Below, one piece after another: positions 33,340 through 46,319 of a stretch of 64,000 nt of DNA (position 1 is the first letter of the stretch; every line of letters starts with the position of its first letter). Source of the stretch: Rosa chinensis (lineage: Eukaryota; Streptophyta; Magnoliopsida; Rosales; Rosaceae). The position numbers were made by a program, and so were the translations under genes. Where the stretch lies: positions 55,165,612-55,229,611 of the forward strand of contig NC_037091.1 of NCBI RefSeq assembly GCF_002994745.2, written 5' to 3'. The notes under the pieces were generated by a model that saw only the letters and a list, made by a program, of their open reading frames with translations, searched no databases and was not told where the DNA came from.

Positions 33340-36300
33340 GCATATGTATCAGCCGCAATTACAGTATTTACCTCCGTATATTCATATTAGAATTCATCAA
33401 GTGATTTATGTTGTTCTCATTGACAAGTGACTCTTCGTAATATTCAACCCTTGCTTCCTGATTCACACACGATTTACGTGTGTTTCTAGCCCTAATTATC
33501 TTGAAATTAGCGAATACTCAAGCATTATTTCATAGTATTAGTTTGTTTTCTTCATTTGTAGGAAATTATGGTCAAGAGAGGAAAAATACGAAAGAAGTAG
33601 CGAATTTGAGCAAAAAGTCAACTCTGACTAAAGGACGAAAAGTCAACTAGTTGACCATCGGGTCAACCAAGTCAACTTGGCCCAATAGCAAGAAGTTCGA
33701 GGCCCAAGACCAAAGAAGCACACAAGCGAAGACCCAAGCCTATTTGTATTACATCTTTGTATTCAAATTTCAAATTCAAAATTGATGTAATGACAATAAT
33801 AATTAGTGGACAACACACCTCACACACATCACACATGTGGATGGAGATATTTATTTGTGTTCAAACTAGGCACATACTCACTTACACTTTTACCCTCCGG
33901 TTTTTTTTTTTGTTTTTGAAAATGGGCTGATGCGGCTACCCTCAAGCCTTGATTAATGAAATTGCAGAATACATGGGGGGGACGTAAAGCCTGAACCCCA
34001 GATTACAATAAGCATCAAGAGAACCTCCTGAAATAATACCAAGAGTCTCTACAAAGTCTATGTATTCTAACAAGCACCAATTAGCAAAGAGTGCACCAAT
34101 AGCTACTCTATTTGCTTTGACATAGCGGTGACATACCGGAAAGATAACTCTATAACGAAGAAGCATCATTATAAATAACACAGCTTTCCCACTATGTTGC
34201 CGCACTGAAATAAATCTGGCGACACTCAATTTCATCCTGCCACTAGGAGGTTGCATCCACTTGATCAAGCAAATAGCTCACCGCCTCGCTAGGCCAGACA
34301 AGGCACACAGAGTGTGCATACCGGGACCAAGCCCACGTCGCCCACTTTTCCAAAATATTTTCTAATCTTCTAATTCTGTACATTTTTATTAGGTTGTTTT
34401 AGTCATTTCATTTTACCCATTTTCTACTTGTTTTTGAGCACTTGGATCTAGGGTACAAACTCAATCTTGACCCTTGAACCCAAGGGGGTATTTAAGCACC
34501 TTTGCACACACATTTCACAAGCTTAAGACCCATTTTTCTACACCCTAGGCCTTTTGGCCGAATTTGGGGACTTCTCTCCCTTCTCACCTCTTCTTCTCTT
34601 CTTCATCCCCATTCTTCACATGTAAGCTTGCACAAGGAGGAGACACACACATTTCCGGTATCTAGGCCACCATCTCTATACCATGGCTTCATAAGGGTAG
34701 CAAGAGAAACCATGAAGTTATGGCAATAGCTAGTGACAAGCTTTGCCTTGACTTTCATGGATTTCTCCTCTCTTTCCCTCTTCTTTCGCTCTCTTATTTC
34801 TTGCTTATGGTGTTGTTTGATGTGTATTGATATATACTTGTGTGTGACCTCTCATGGTTTTAGGGTTTTGAAACCCAAGTTTAGCTTTGTATGGTTTTGT
34901 TGAGGAATTAATAAAATTGATGTTTATTCATATGATTTGTGTACTCTTGCTTTAATTTCTTCACTCTAGATGTATGGTTTAGGTTTATCCTTCCTTAATC
35001 TATGTATGGTGTGTTGGAATTGGAATATTAAATTGGGGAATTTATATTTCAATTTAGATTATGGCATGAGTATGGTGGAATTTGCCCATTGCATATCCCT
35101 ATTTCCATTTGGATTTCTTAGATTATCGTTCTCAAATCACCCAATTTTGAGTATTATTACCCTTGATTGTCGGAATAGTATTTGGAATTGTTGGGTAGGG
35201 TAATTGTTATCACAAGTACTCTTTTCGACCTTATTATTTGTGGTGATGGTTGCTAGAGTGTGTTACAATCGATTGTCGAAACCTAAAGCATTTAGTTTTG
35301 AGCACTTATGGCCCTAGCATGGCATAAGGTTTGAGACTAGTATAGGGTAGCCAAAAACTAAGTATTCTTTCATCTTCTTGTTTTTGCTTAGTGTTTGACT
35401 GCTATTTTATGACAATCAATTTAGCTTTCTTTTCGACCTCTTAATGCTAAATGGAAATCCGACAAAATATTTGAAGCATCATTTGAATTAGTCATCATCA
35501 TTCCATATGATTTTAGATTTGTGTGGGGAACCTTGAATTCCATGGTGACCCTTGATGCGATGCATCCCATCCTTCTATCTTTTTTTTTTTTTTTTTTTAT
35601 GTCGTAGTTAGTTAGTTTATTTATCATTTATGAAAATCCAAAAAATACATTGTGACTTTCCCACTACCATTCAATTGTAAATCCATGTGGGCGTGAGCAT
35701 TACAAGCACTTTTGTGTGTTTCACGGCCCTATCTAGGCCTTGCTTGGTGCAAGGCCGTCTATGTGACTTTGTGTGATGCAAAATCATGCTTGAATGAGGC
35801 TTGGTGCCTTGTTTAGTTTTTTTTTTTCCTATTTTTATTCGTTTGTGTAAGTGATTTCGGTGACGTAGAACTATAGGATTCTTAGCTAGCTCGTAATCCC
35901 CGAGGTATGATAAACCGGGAAGTAAATACTTCCCATCTTTGATGACCGTGTTGATTGTTACGTGATAGGCGAATGAAAAACGCTCAAATCGCTTCCATAG
36001 AACGTTTATTTAAGTCTTCTACTGCAAGGTCCTGACAGTAACTTTCTACCACCTACAATTAAGCATCCGTATATCGTAAGACACAATTCAATAGCAAGTA
36101 CTCCGATAGATCACCTGTTGAACTTACTTATGTATGAACTATCCGGTGTAATTAGTAGGAGATGGATTTAATGAATCGATCCGGTAATTCGATAACGATC
36201 CAAATCCAATAATTTGTTATCATAATAAATCATATTTGAATTTCAACTAATCCGGTCTGTTACCATCCACATTTATATTTTACATAATTAAATTATATTT

Positions 36301-36398
36301 TATATAAAATATGATTGATTAATTAATTTAATACTAACATTTCTCCACACATGCTCTGCATGTGCAAGTTATTGTTTTTTTCAAAAAATAAAAAAGAA
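33340..36398 (+). other. Noncoding, LARD-like retroelement-derived stretch
   Basis: No protein-coding frame of note. The text shares layout and phrases with 48235-50077, most clearly AATCCCCG(A/T)GGTA(T/C)GATAAAC (35897 here, 49936 there) followed by a CC(A/T)ATCTT(T)GA stretch. Such sequence is typical of the noncoding interior of large retroelement derivatives in plants, but I could not delimit LTRs. The short minus-strand frame 34268-33942 has no recognisable domain. A T-run lies at 35580-35599. Confidence 0.4.
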
Positions 36399-36403
36399 AA
36401 GAG

Positions 36404-36625
36404 TGTTTTAGAGAAACGGGAATTGAGAGAAAATCGCTGTGTATTCGCATTGATAATAGGGGCCTCTTTATATAGAGGATTACAATGCATAGAATCTGAA
36501 TCATACAAGGAAAGGTAATCATACATTGAATAGGAATCTCTAGGTTCTTCTAATTAAACCATATTACCACTAGGTTAAGTAACCTAGAGTTTGGGCTAGA
36601 CACATATTCTGGATTTACTTGAACA
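36404..36625 (-). repeat. 3' LTR of the 10.8-kb Copia element
   Basis: 222-bp terminal repeat, partner of 46952-47173, bordered by AAGAG on the outside and by the polypurine tract on the inside. Confidence 0.9.
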
Positions 36626-36849
36626 CTCCCCCTTGTGTCGCCCAAACGTGGTGCTCCACTCGTTGCCTCATTAAAAACCTTGCCGAGTAACAAAAACCCT
36701 GTGGGACAAAAATAACCTCGGTCGAAGGGGAAAAAGAGCACAACACACCCTTCACGTTTCGAGACCATACATGTAGACATCTTCCCCTGATGTCTGCATC
36801 TCCCCTTGATGACTACGGTCGTGGGAGTTCGGCTAACTTCCGCAAACGA

Positions 36850-39500
36850 TACTACCAACATGTTTTTCGAAAGTGGAATTTAGACAATGACTTAGTGAGC
36901 AAGCCTGCCACACTATCCTCAGATTGAACCTAGTTCACTTTGATCTTGAGGAGAGTCTGTTGTTGCAGATTATCCTTGGTGTTGTCGTTTTTGATGTAGC
37001 CTTACTTCATTTGTTCAAAACAAGCATCATTATCCTATACGCTCGTAGGCTCATCAGTGGTAGACTTCAAACCACAATTGTTCGAATATGTGTAACTATG
37101 GATCCAATCCATATACATTCACAAACCATTTCGTGAAGAGTAATAATCTCTGCATTGTTCAAAGATATAGCGACTAGGGTCTATTCTGTAGACCTCCAAG
37201 ATATCGTGGTCTTACCCATGGTGAGCACTTAACCAATTTGGGAATGACCTTTGTGTGGGTCAGAGAGATACCCAATAGGCCAATATCAGCAAAACCTTCC
37301 AAAACACATGTCATTTTGGGATGGGGATAGAGGATGCGGGCCAATGTTGGTGGTGTTCCTAGTGTGTGATGGGTCCGAATCCATCATTTCTCTGTAGGGA
37401 TAGAACAAATCCATATTGATTGTACATCTCAATGACGTCGCATTGGCACACAGCTATACCTAGCTAACAAGTTCACAACATATGAGATGTCCGGTCTTGT
37501 GCATTGGGGTAAGTACAATAATGTGCCTATTGTACTTAAGTAAGGCACTTCTGCCTCTAGCACATCTTCATCATCATCCTTCGAATGAAGAGGATCTTTT
37601 TTCAGGATCAAGACTACGGACGATCATGGGGGTGCTTGAAGGCTTGACCTTGTCAAAATGCCTAAGCATCTATCAACATGATGCTCAAGTTCCAAACTAA
37701 GACATAATCGTGCGCTCCCAAAATTATTCATCTCAAAATCGGATTTCAAGTGTTCAATGGTTTCCCTTAACTTTTTAAGGGCTTCCATTGAAGATCATGT
37801 CCAACATGAACAGCGATGGAATCCGAAACTTGTTATAGAAACGCGCGGGCATATCCCTTCCCAATCAAGTAGTCACTTTAGTGAGCATTTCAACCTTATT
37901 GTAAACGCGCTTCGTGGTCTAGAGCCACTTGACTTGGGTAAATGAAGTTCTCTATGAATCTTCATGTATATTCCGTATCTAGATCCCCTTAGAGATACGT
38001 AGTGACCACATTTGTAAGCTGCATGTTCAGTTATTCGAAAACTACCAAATTGACAGGGTAGTGGAGTGCAATGACATCCATTACGAGAGAATATGTCTCA
38101 TCGTAGTCGTTTCTAGGGTGTTTTGTGAGAAGCCTTGCGCCATAAGGCGAGATTACCATTTCTTTTTCTCATCACGCTTTCTAACGAAGACTCATTAGTC
38201 AATAGGTTTTATGTTAGGAGGTGTTGGCATCACTGGCTAAAAAACCTTCATCTTCGTTAGAGAATCCAACTTAACCTGGATAGCATCTTTCCATTTAGGC
38301 CAAATTTCTCTACATTGGCATTCATTCATCAACGGAGCGTGGTTCGATATCATCAGACTCAACAAACTCATGTGCAACGAAATGCGTGATTACATCATCA
38401 ATTATGATGGAGTTTCTATCCCACGTCTCATGTACACTAGTGTAATTTTCATAGAGCTCTATATTCTTAGGAATAGGTTCTGACGTTGAGGCGTCCCCCA
38501 ACGATAACCATAATCCAGAAGATTCTCATGAGATGGATTTTGAGTCTTGATGATCATAGGATTGGAATGTGCTAAAATATCCTTCCAACCCACGGGCCTC
38601 CCACGCATCCTAGCTGGGGCCATGACCTATAACGCCAGAGTGCCACTCTCTTTGGCGTTGGCGCCATGCCTACCTCCGTGTAGGGTGGCGCTACATCCTT
38701 TCATAGGGACGTCCTTCCTTGCAGGCATATTTGCAGCAGATATGTGATCTCGTCACTTTAACAGGGATCGAGATGAGACATAGTGGGGACAGACCACGAC
38801 AATTCCTGTTGTTCCTGTTGAACATTCATGTTCTTGTCTCCCCTAATGACGGGAAGATTGTCTCATCAAAGTGATAACGCACAAATCTAGCGGTAAGGAG
38901 ATCGCCTTGCAAGGGCATTAAGTGGCGGATGATTGTTGGAATCTCAAATCCGACGTAGTTGCCCATTCGTCTGTAAGGACTCATAGAGTGTTGTGGTGGC
39001 GCAATTGGCACATAAATGGCTCACTCAAATGTGCATAAGTACGATACTTGTACCCAGTCACTAGCTGTAACGCAGAGGTAGATTGAGTGGCGTAGGATCG
39101 TAGACGAATTAGCATAGCTGCGTGCGATATTGCACCACCCCAAGCGGATATAAGGAGATTAATGCGCATTACTAATGTCCGGACTACCATTGTAGTTGTT
39201 TCCACGAGACCAATTGGGTGTGTTCATGGAAAAATGATGTCCAACATCAGTCCCATTGCAATAACCATCGAAAGTCTTCGATGTAGACTCTCTAGCATCG
39301 TCAAGTCCAATTGACGGAATAGGATGATCCGGGGAATGAGCCCGTTGTCATATGATATTTTCTAGGTGTGTAGCATAAGCAGCATTTACAGATAGACAAT
39401 GGCACAACACGTGACCAGCGTGTTTGCGTGTTAACCAACATCATGAGATATTTAAACGTCCGCAAGTTGGTTGAATTAGTCCACCGAACCCCCATAGATT
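36850..39500 (-). pseudogene. Decayed Copia integrase, RT and RNase H
   Basis: Fragments are recognisable on the minus strand in several frames. The integrase core strand is YLMMLVNTQTRWSRVVPLS (about 39460-39400). The integrase C-terminus is APPQHSMSPYRRMGNYVGFE followed by the TIIRHLMPLQGDLLTARF segment (about 39000-38870). The late RT segment is VPYLSTIGTLLYLPQCTRPD plus ISYVVNLLARYS (about 37545-37450), and the RNase H tail reads SEDSVAGLLTKSLSKFHF (about 36925-36870). Stops and frameshifts are scattered throughout, so nothing functional could be made. Confidence 0.8.
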
Positions 39501-40649
39501 ATATGTAAGAACAGAATGAGTATTTTCATATCCTTTGCATAGGACGGTCTCAGTCCTAACTTCCCTAAGGAAAAGGCTTTGTAAATTGAGCGATAGGCCT
39601 TAGAAGCAACCAATGAGGATTGTGGTTGGGCCTGAGCGTCAGAAACGCTATTTGAAGCAAAATTGGTGATTGCAGCATCACTTGGGGGGCCATCACCATG
39701 ATGGATGCAATCCATGGCGTCATGGATAGGGATTGTTCCAGTCCTAGGCTGGTGGTGGATGGTGGCGGTGCCAGAGGCGGCGGCGGCGGTCACACTTAGT
39801 CCAGGAATCAACTTTTGATTCATGCTTCATTTCACTCAAAATAATAGATGTCCGTGTGAAGTCTTTAGTAGACGAATCATCATGACTAGGATGACCTATC
39901 CTGTCGTGACAAAGCCATTATGTGTCTAAATCCAAGAGATCTTCTCTCATAACTTTATTGGATTCAATAGCTCGAATAGTGACATAGAGTCCACTAGAGA
40001 GACACATAAACTTCTCTAAGATACGCCTTTGTTCGCAATCATTAGAGGTATTGCAAAGGAACTCATCTCCATTCTCTACATGTGTTTATGCATGGAATCC
40101 GTTGGCTATTCATAGGTGATTTGCCCTAGGAGCGTAGAGAGTTTTTGTTACAGTAATCAAGGTGCCATTTGGCAAGGGGAACTTGGACTATTCCATGTCC
40201 TTGAATTAACACTTATGGCCTAGCCATCATAGTCACAAAGTAATGTGCTTAGAATCAAAATGGAGTCATCAGGAAAAGAACTCGAAATTTTATTCATAAG
40301 CCAACGGAGTACATCACTGTCTCTTAACCATTAGGAGAATCTAATTCAAATGCTAGCTAATGCAAAACAAAGGTAGTTGTTTGACTTCTTTCGGAAACTC
40401 CAAAATAAATATGACCAGGTGAGTAGAGAGATATCGGTGGAGCAAAGCTCGCTTAAGTACCACTTATCTCAAAACCTTCCTAGACATCATACTCATTTTG
40501 GATGAGCCTATGTGAAGAAAAACTAAACCAATGACATTTACTACAAAGTATATGGCAATTGCCTATTACATCTCTTGGAAAAATAAAGACTTAAACAGAA
40601 TTGACGATCTATTGATCCCAGCCAGATTTGTAGTCTTCAACCCATCACT

Positions 40650-41694
40650 CTAGATCATCTTCTTGATCTTCTTGTTCCATATAGTGAGCTTCTCTTGCTT
40701 CACAATATGCTTTGTAGGCGGTAACAATTTCTTCACGAGCTCTACAAATGTGTGCCCAATGACCAGATACTCCACATCGAGAACATACATCTCTTTGCTC
40801 AGGCTCCATTGATTGAGGCGCTTTGAAAGCGTCATTTAGATGGCTCCTAGTGTTGGTGGCGCCACCAACATGGCCAAAGGCGTTGCCTCCCTCTCTCTTT
40901 CCACATTGACCTCTTCGGTTCCGTGTTCGCCTATTTTGGCGGTTACCTTCCCAAGTAGAGCGATTATATGGACCATTAGAGTTTCGCTCTTGGAGCCCTT
41001 TCTTAAGGGCGTGACTATAATTGGATTCCGGAATATGCTATGTTTCCACGGATCTCGAATTATAGTTCTTCACAAGAATGTTGTCATGCTTTTTAGTGAC
41101 ATTCATAGCTCCAATAAGCTCATGAAACCTTGTGATCCGTCCTGCAGTAACATCAATTCTATAGTTCTTAGCAACCATCAATGCAGAGACGGGGAAGGTA
41201 GAGAGAGTCTTCTCAATCAACATCGCATCTGTGATCTCTTTACCACAGAATTCCATTAAGGATTTAATGCGAAGTACTTCCGAGTTGTAGTCAAGAATTG
41301 ACTTGAAATTACAGAAGCGGAGGCTATGCCATCTCATTTCTAGGTCAGGAACCAGGGAGTCACGGACGTTGCCAAATTTTTCTTTGAGTGAGACCCACAG
41401 CCTTCTGGGGTCTTCTTCATTCATACACTCGTACTGGAGCGAATCATCCATATGACGAGTCATTAGGATGATGACTTTCGCCTTAGTTGCCTCTAAGGCT
41501 ACTCTATTTGCTTCCAAAGCTTGAGGTTGCTCAACAGTTAGCGCGTCCTGGCTAGGCTCGAGAATCGTACCCAAGATTCCATCGGCCTTGAGATGCTGGC
41601 GGACATCACGAACCCATCTGTGATATCCAGAGCTAGTTGTTCCCAATGGAGCAAAGTCCAATTTGTTTAGGTTACTCTTCCTGAAAGAGAACAA
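40650..41694 (-). pseudogene. Copia Gag with zinc knuckle, frame-broken
   Basis: The frame 41694-41038 is a clear UBN2-type Gag (YHRWVRDVRQHLKADGI, RRLWVSLKEKFGNVRDSLVP). It breaks before the nucleocapsid part, where CSRCGVSGHWAHICRARE, a CX2CX4HX4C knuckle, is readable near 40785-40735. This is the best-preserved part of the element. Confidence 0.85.
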
Positions 41695-42029
41695 GAAAAA
41701 GGGTTAGTTTCGGAGTGGAAAAAGCTACCACAAAAACATATAAAATTTCTGAGCGTAATCGCTTCTAAGAAAATCTGATTCCAAGAGGGGTTTTGGATTA
41801 GATCGAAACAACGATGTATGTGGTCGATCGTTTTCTGCTCAACAAACTCTAAGTTTGGAAGACTCTACAAGCTCAAACCTTGGAGTGAGCACGAACCCCC
41901 ACAGTTCAGTTTTTGGTCTCCGTCTCCCCTATGAAGAAGAAAGGGGGGTAGAAGAAGGGAGGTTGCAAGTCCCCGAGAAAAAGAAGAAAAACTCAAAAAC
42001 GGGAACTTTTAGTAAAACATACCTCTTAG

Positions 42030-42175
42030 GATTGCAATGCGTATTTGATCCTTGTTGTAGGATTACAGATGACCTTTAGTCCTAGGCGAACAGACTTGTA
42101 GGATTGCAGACGAACTTCAGTCCTAGTGCAGGCGAACCGATTTGTAGGATTGCAGTGTGGTTCAGGATCCTTGTT
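42030..42175. repeat. Short direct repeats in the Copia leader
   Basis: About three copies of a unit containing TTGTAGGATT(A/G)CAG and CTTCAGTCCTAG, spacing about 40-45 bp. Related text appears on the other side of the CACTA insertion (46680-46745). This is the untranslated leader of the Copia element. Confidence 0.55.
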
Positions 42176-42219
42176 ATATGATTGTAGACTGCTATCAATC
42201 ACTACAAAAAAAAATTGCA

Positions 42220-42640
42220 ATAGCCACGGCGCCTTGCCGTAGCGAAAAGCTATTTTGCCGTAGCAAAAAAGCATTTGCGACGGCTCTGCGACGGCAAAGC
42301 TTCCGTCGCCGTTGGTGGCGTCGCCAATATCTTTTGCCACGGCATTTTGCCGTAGCAGACCACTTTTGCGACGGCAAAGAGTTTTGCGACACTTACTCTG
42401 CGACGGTTTTATGCTACCCCTAATGCCGTCGCCATTACAAAATATACTACGGCAAATTGCCGTCGCAGCATAATTAATATTAAGATAATTATATTACTTC
42501 CCGCCAAAATTTGTTTCCTACTAAATTTTTTTCCCGCCAAATTGTTTCCCGCCAATTTTTTTTTGCTGCCAAACTAATTTGCTTCCCGCCAATTTTTCAA
42601 TAGGAAATTTTACTACGGTCTCGTTGCCGTAGCTTCGGTG
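42220..42640. repeat. CACTA left subterminal repeats
   Basis: More than ten copies of the motif TGCCGTAGC / GCGACGGCAAA in alternating orientation. They mirror a similar cluster at 46320-46525 at the other end. Confidence 0.85.
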
Positions 42641-42949
42641 TGGTGTTATATAGAAAAATATTCTTGGCTACCGCAATTCACTGATGTTAGTAGCTAACCA
42701 ATATTTTTTTTTTAACAAAACCTGTATTTTTGCAATATCCAAAAATGGGATAAAAATATCATGAATACACAACACATATATTGTTCATTAGCTCATCTAT
42801 TTCATTGCAATGTAATTAAATTGTTGCAGTGTCAGTATAGGTAATTAGAAGAAGTACAAATTAATTTATATATGCCCAAAATCAAGTTCCTAATGAAGAC
42901 AACTAAGAGTAACACTTAACAAAAATATGCAATAACATATTGAAACTCA

Positions 42950-43043
42950 GCCCATTGCTCTATCACTGCTTGAATCTGGATTCCTTTCTTCTCCTACAGA
43001 CTCTCTCCGAATTTCATGCATGGTCACTAGTTGCATCTGGAAC
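42950..43043 (-). other. Putative terminal exon of the CACTA-borne chimeric transcript
   Basis: A splice-acceptor-like CTTAG ends at 43044. The downstream frame reads FQMQLVTMHEIRRESVGEER before a stop near 42950. The source gene is unknown. It is included because it lies on the same strand as the other exon-like segments. Confidence 0.3.
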
Positions 43044-43637
43044 CTAAGACATCAAAAAAAAAAATTAAATATATCATGTATGGCTTTGCATATCACCCTT
43101 TTTCAATGTCACACCGTAACCCAATTTCAATAATGAACATCGCAGGTTACACCATTCTTTATAATCATATTACAAAGAGAATGGCAGTATGAGAGGAAAT
43201 TTCAAACCAAGTGTCATCAAAGCTAGTGTTTCTTTTACAAGTTGATACTAGTATGTATATTCATCATTGATAAATTAATAAAGGTATATATATGTGAACA
43301 ACAACAACGGGCAAACAGATGCTAACAAATATTGGCAATAATGTATCACTTGAAACAATTGTAGGACTGAGGACACAGACATCCAACACATGAAAAAGAT
43401 AAGGGTTACCTGCAATTCCCCAAAAAACAAAATTCATGCAAGCTAGCTGAGTTCCTGTAGAAAAGAAAAAGAAACAAGCAAACTTTCCATCATTGCCAAT
43501 TTTTTTATAACATCATTCAAGCATTAGGCATATAACTAATCTAATTAAAATTGAAATAACAAATAGAGGAAGATCCATAATGCTTTAATGAATGCACTAG
43601 TACACACTAAGAAGAACAAGTGAATAAGAATATTTAC

Positions 43638-43790
43638 CTGTTCCCCCACCTAGCACGCAGCTCTAGAATTGCAATGATTGACTTATGGCATGGCAACAGA
43701 GATAATGAGAGATCCTGCAAGTATGAAGGGGCGTCTTCTTCCCATTTTCAAAGAGCAGTTGTCACTCCAAATACCACCGCAGGGTTGAAC
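43638..43790 (-). pseudogene. Captured sucrose-transporter (SUT2/SUC3-like) exon fragment inside the CACTA
   Basis: The minus strand encodes VQPCGGIWSDNCSLKMGRRR followed by PFILAGSLIISVA. This is the strongly conserved loop and GRRRPF motif after transmembrane helix 2 of plant sucrose/H+ symporters, closest in wording to the SUT2/SUC3 type. The block is bordered by TTTTTTTAAG acceptor and GTAAAT donor sequences. After about 105 bp the similarity stops and the frame meets a stop codon, so the rest of this exon (43638-43683) has another origin. It cannot make a transporter. It is interpreted as transduplicated host sequence. Confidence 0.72.
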
Positions 43791-44202
43791 CTTAAAAAAA
43801 CAATAAATTAAACAAATTAAGATAGAAGAGGTACAAGTACAATTGATAAATATCAATATCAGCATCAAAATAAACCCAAGTCCAAATAAACCCAAGTCCA
43901 TATTATAACTAATGACATACTTCAAGGTGGTGTTTGTTACGTGGGACTATTATCACCCACATTATTTTCTATAATAGTCTAGGACTCTTCTAACCTGGGA
44001 TATGTTATGTTAATATCTGACCCATGTTTGGTACTGCTTAGGACTAAAGAGCAGAATAGTCAAAATAGTCTTATCCCATGTTTGTTTGTGTATTGGACTA
44101 AAAGTTGGTAATTTGCAGACATGAACAATTTTATGAGTTTGTGAGAAGAAAAGAAATTGGAATGAGAAAGCTGAAGACAAATCCAGAAATTGTATCCCTT
44201 AC

Positions 44203-44449
44203 GTGACCAGTTACAGTGACATGGTCAGTTACGTGACCAGTTACTTGGTCAGTGACATGGTCAGTTACTTGACCAGTGACATGGTCAGTTACTTGACCAG
44301 TGACATGGTCAGTTACTTGACCAGTTACAGTTACTTGGTCAGTGACATGGTCAGTGACATGGTCAGTTACTTGGTCAGTGACATGGTCAGTTACTTGGTC
44401 AGTTACATGACCAGTTACATGACCAGTTACAGGTACTTGACCCAGAATT
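44203..44449. repeat. 12-bp minisatellite with quasi-palindromic units
   Basis: About 20 units alternate between TGGTCAGTTACT-like and TGACCAGTGACA-like 12-mers. TGGTCA and TGACCA are reverse complements, so neighbouring units can pair and the array could fold back. It is exactly in multiples of 3, which gives a spurious open frame of MVSYLTSD repeats. Confidence 0.88.
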
Positions 44450-45204
44450 GATCAACATCCAAAATCAATGAAAACAAACAACCAAATAAGAAGATAAAAA
44501 CACAGACGTTGTTGAAAGAAAGAAAAAACCCAGAATTGATCAACATTCAATTGAGTCCTCTAATCTCATTTAATTGAGTCCTCATGTGTGCCAAACGTGG
44601 GATGAGTCTTATTTTCTTACATAAGTTACTCCAATCCAGTCCAATCCCATGTAACAAACATAGCCCAAAAGTATAAACAGAAAAGCTAGTAAAAACAGAA
44701 ACAAAATGAAGAAATTATACCATGAAATTAGATTGCTAGCAAGGTAAATATGCAGTTCCCCAACTTTAGATAACAGAATTCTCGTACAAGTCAAGCTTTA
44801 GATAACCACCGTCTTTTCCTTGTTTTCTTCCACACCAGAATTGTTTACCACTACCCTGTTCAGGAACCCCCAAAAAAAAAAAAGGAAAGAAGAAATGCTT
44901 AATCACCACACAGAAAACAGAAAAAGTACAATTATAATAGAATCAACCACTAAACCTGAACCAAAGTATTACAATTAAGGAGTTACAATAGCCCATGGAC
45001 AACGTATTAAAAAAAGAGATTATACAGACATTAGCCCATCGACACGAAAAAGAAAAAAAATGTGCAATTTGGGAAACCAAATTAGTTAAATGGAGAAGAA
45101 CAGAGGGGTTACCTGGAACCATAATTGCTCAAATACCTGCAAATTTCAAAGAAAACCACAGGAAAAAATCAATTAGGTAGGAAACTCCATGGTATCTGGG
45201 TTTT

Positions 45205-45381
45205 TCATGTGAATCTAAATTCTTCAGTTACATAATCTCTGAAATGCCGCTTAGTGTCTTCTTTGGCAACGTGGTTCTTGACAGCTTTGAGAAGGTGGCG
45301 GTATGCCTTAGCAACTTGCAAAGCTTCAGCATTCATTTCCAACAACTCTCTAGCTTATACAACCTCTTCTATTTCTCCACC
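45205..45381 (-). pseudogene. Captured LYR-motif (Complex1_LYR-like) exon fragment inside the CACTA
   Basis: An acceptor (GATGCAG) ends at 45382. A frame from 45336 then encodes 43 aa, with AKAYRHLLKAVKNHVAKEDT followed by KRHFRDYVTEEFR before a stop. The YR-x-LLKAV start and the late EEFR fit the first half of the Complex1_LYR domain found in small mitochondrial assembly factors. The second half is missing. It is on the same strand as the transporter fragment. I do not know the donor gene; the domain call is tentative. Confidence 0.5.
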
Positions 45382-45867
45382 CTGCATCATCAATTGAGGG
45401 GTTTCTCATCATGAATGGGCATACTCATAAGTCAATTTTGAAAACTCCACGGTAACAACAGATAAACGAAAACCAATTCATAAAACACAGACTCTAATTT
45501 TGAGAAAGGCGAATACGAAAGTTAAAAATCAACAAAAACATTACTCAAATCTACAGGAGGAGAAAAACAACAGAAGAAGCAGAACCATTAGCAAAATTAC
45601 ACAACCAACAGATGCATACAGATGCTATAAGACATTAAGAGCTTAATTCGAAAAGAAGGGTTATGGGTGCCAATGAAACAAGATTGAAACTTGACTAGAG
45701 TCTAGAATCCAACAGTTCAAGCACAATGAATCATAAAAAGGGTTGAATTTCACAAAAACTCACAGAAATTAAATTAAAGCATGAAACTTTCTATGTTATC
45801 TAATTGAAAACTGCGAATTGCAAATCAAACGTATCAATTAAAGTTTGAAAGGGTTGAAATTTCATAC

Positions 45868-46220
45868 CAACGAAGAGCGATTTAGGGCTAGATGTGAGAG
45901 AGGCTGAGAGAGAAGGCTTTGGGGGTTTTCTTTTGGTTCGGAAAGATCTGGTTTCAGTCTTCAGAGCAGCCGCGCGCGCAGAGAGAAAGAGAGAGCAAGA
46001 GCTACTGAGCGATGAAGAAGCTGAAGCCGCCGGTTCCGATCTGGTTCTGAGCCGCTGAGACAAAGTGATATGTATAAGAGAGAGAGAGAGAACGACAACA
46101 ACTGAGCCGCTGAGCGAGAGAGAGAGAGGACTGAGCGGAGAGACTGAACACGGAGGACCAGCGACGGGAAGTTCCGATCCGATCTGCTTCAGTGAGATCG
46201 AGAACAGAGAGAAAGAGAAA
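45868..46220 (-). promoter_or_regulatory. CT-rich promoter/5'-UTR-like segment with splice donor inside the CACTA
   Basis: Read on the minus strand, a CTCTCT-rich block (46070-46140) precedes a leader with AGCCCTAAATCGCTCTTCG. This ends in a good donor, TTG/GTATGAAA, at 45868. CT-rich patches of this kind are common at plant core promoters and 5' UTRs. With the two exon-like fragments downstream on the same strand, it would make a plausible first exon. No expression evidence is available. Confidence 0.4.
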
Positions 46221-46319
46221 GAGGGATGCGGTAGAGAACAGGGATTGAGAGAAATAGGCTAGGGTTTTTTTATGAGAAAATAGATTTAATAAGAGAATTG
46301 GGCTCGTAGTTGTTCTCTA

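Noticed and set aside
36323..36526. 67-aa minus-strand frame near the Copia 3' LTR
   Set aside because: It overlaps the LTR and a similar frame appears in the other LTR (46741-47070), so it is LTR sequence.
44203..44449. CRISPR-like regular repeat
   Set aside because: There are no unique spacers between units, the units are 12 bp and this is plant nuclear DNA.
44203..44451. 82-aa open frame made of MVSYLTSD-like repeats
   Set aside because: It is produced by a 12-bp tandem repeat whose unit is a multiple of three; no start context or homology.
45800..46063. 87-aa Ser/Arg-rich minus-strand frame in the CACTA
   Set aside because: It coincides with the CT-rich leader and runs through the likely splice donor; better read as 5' UTR than as protein.
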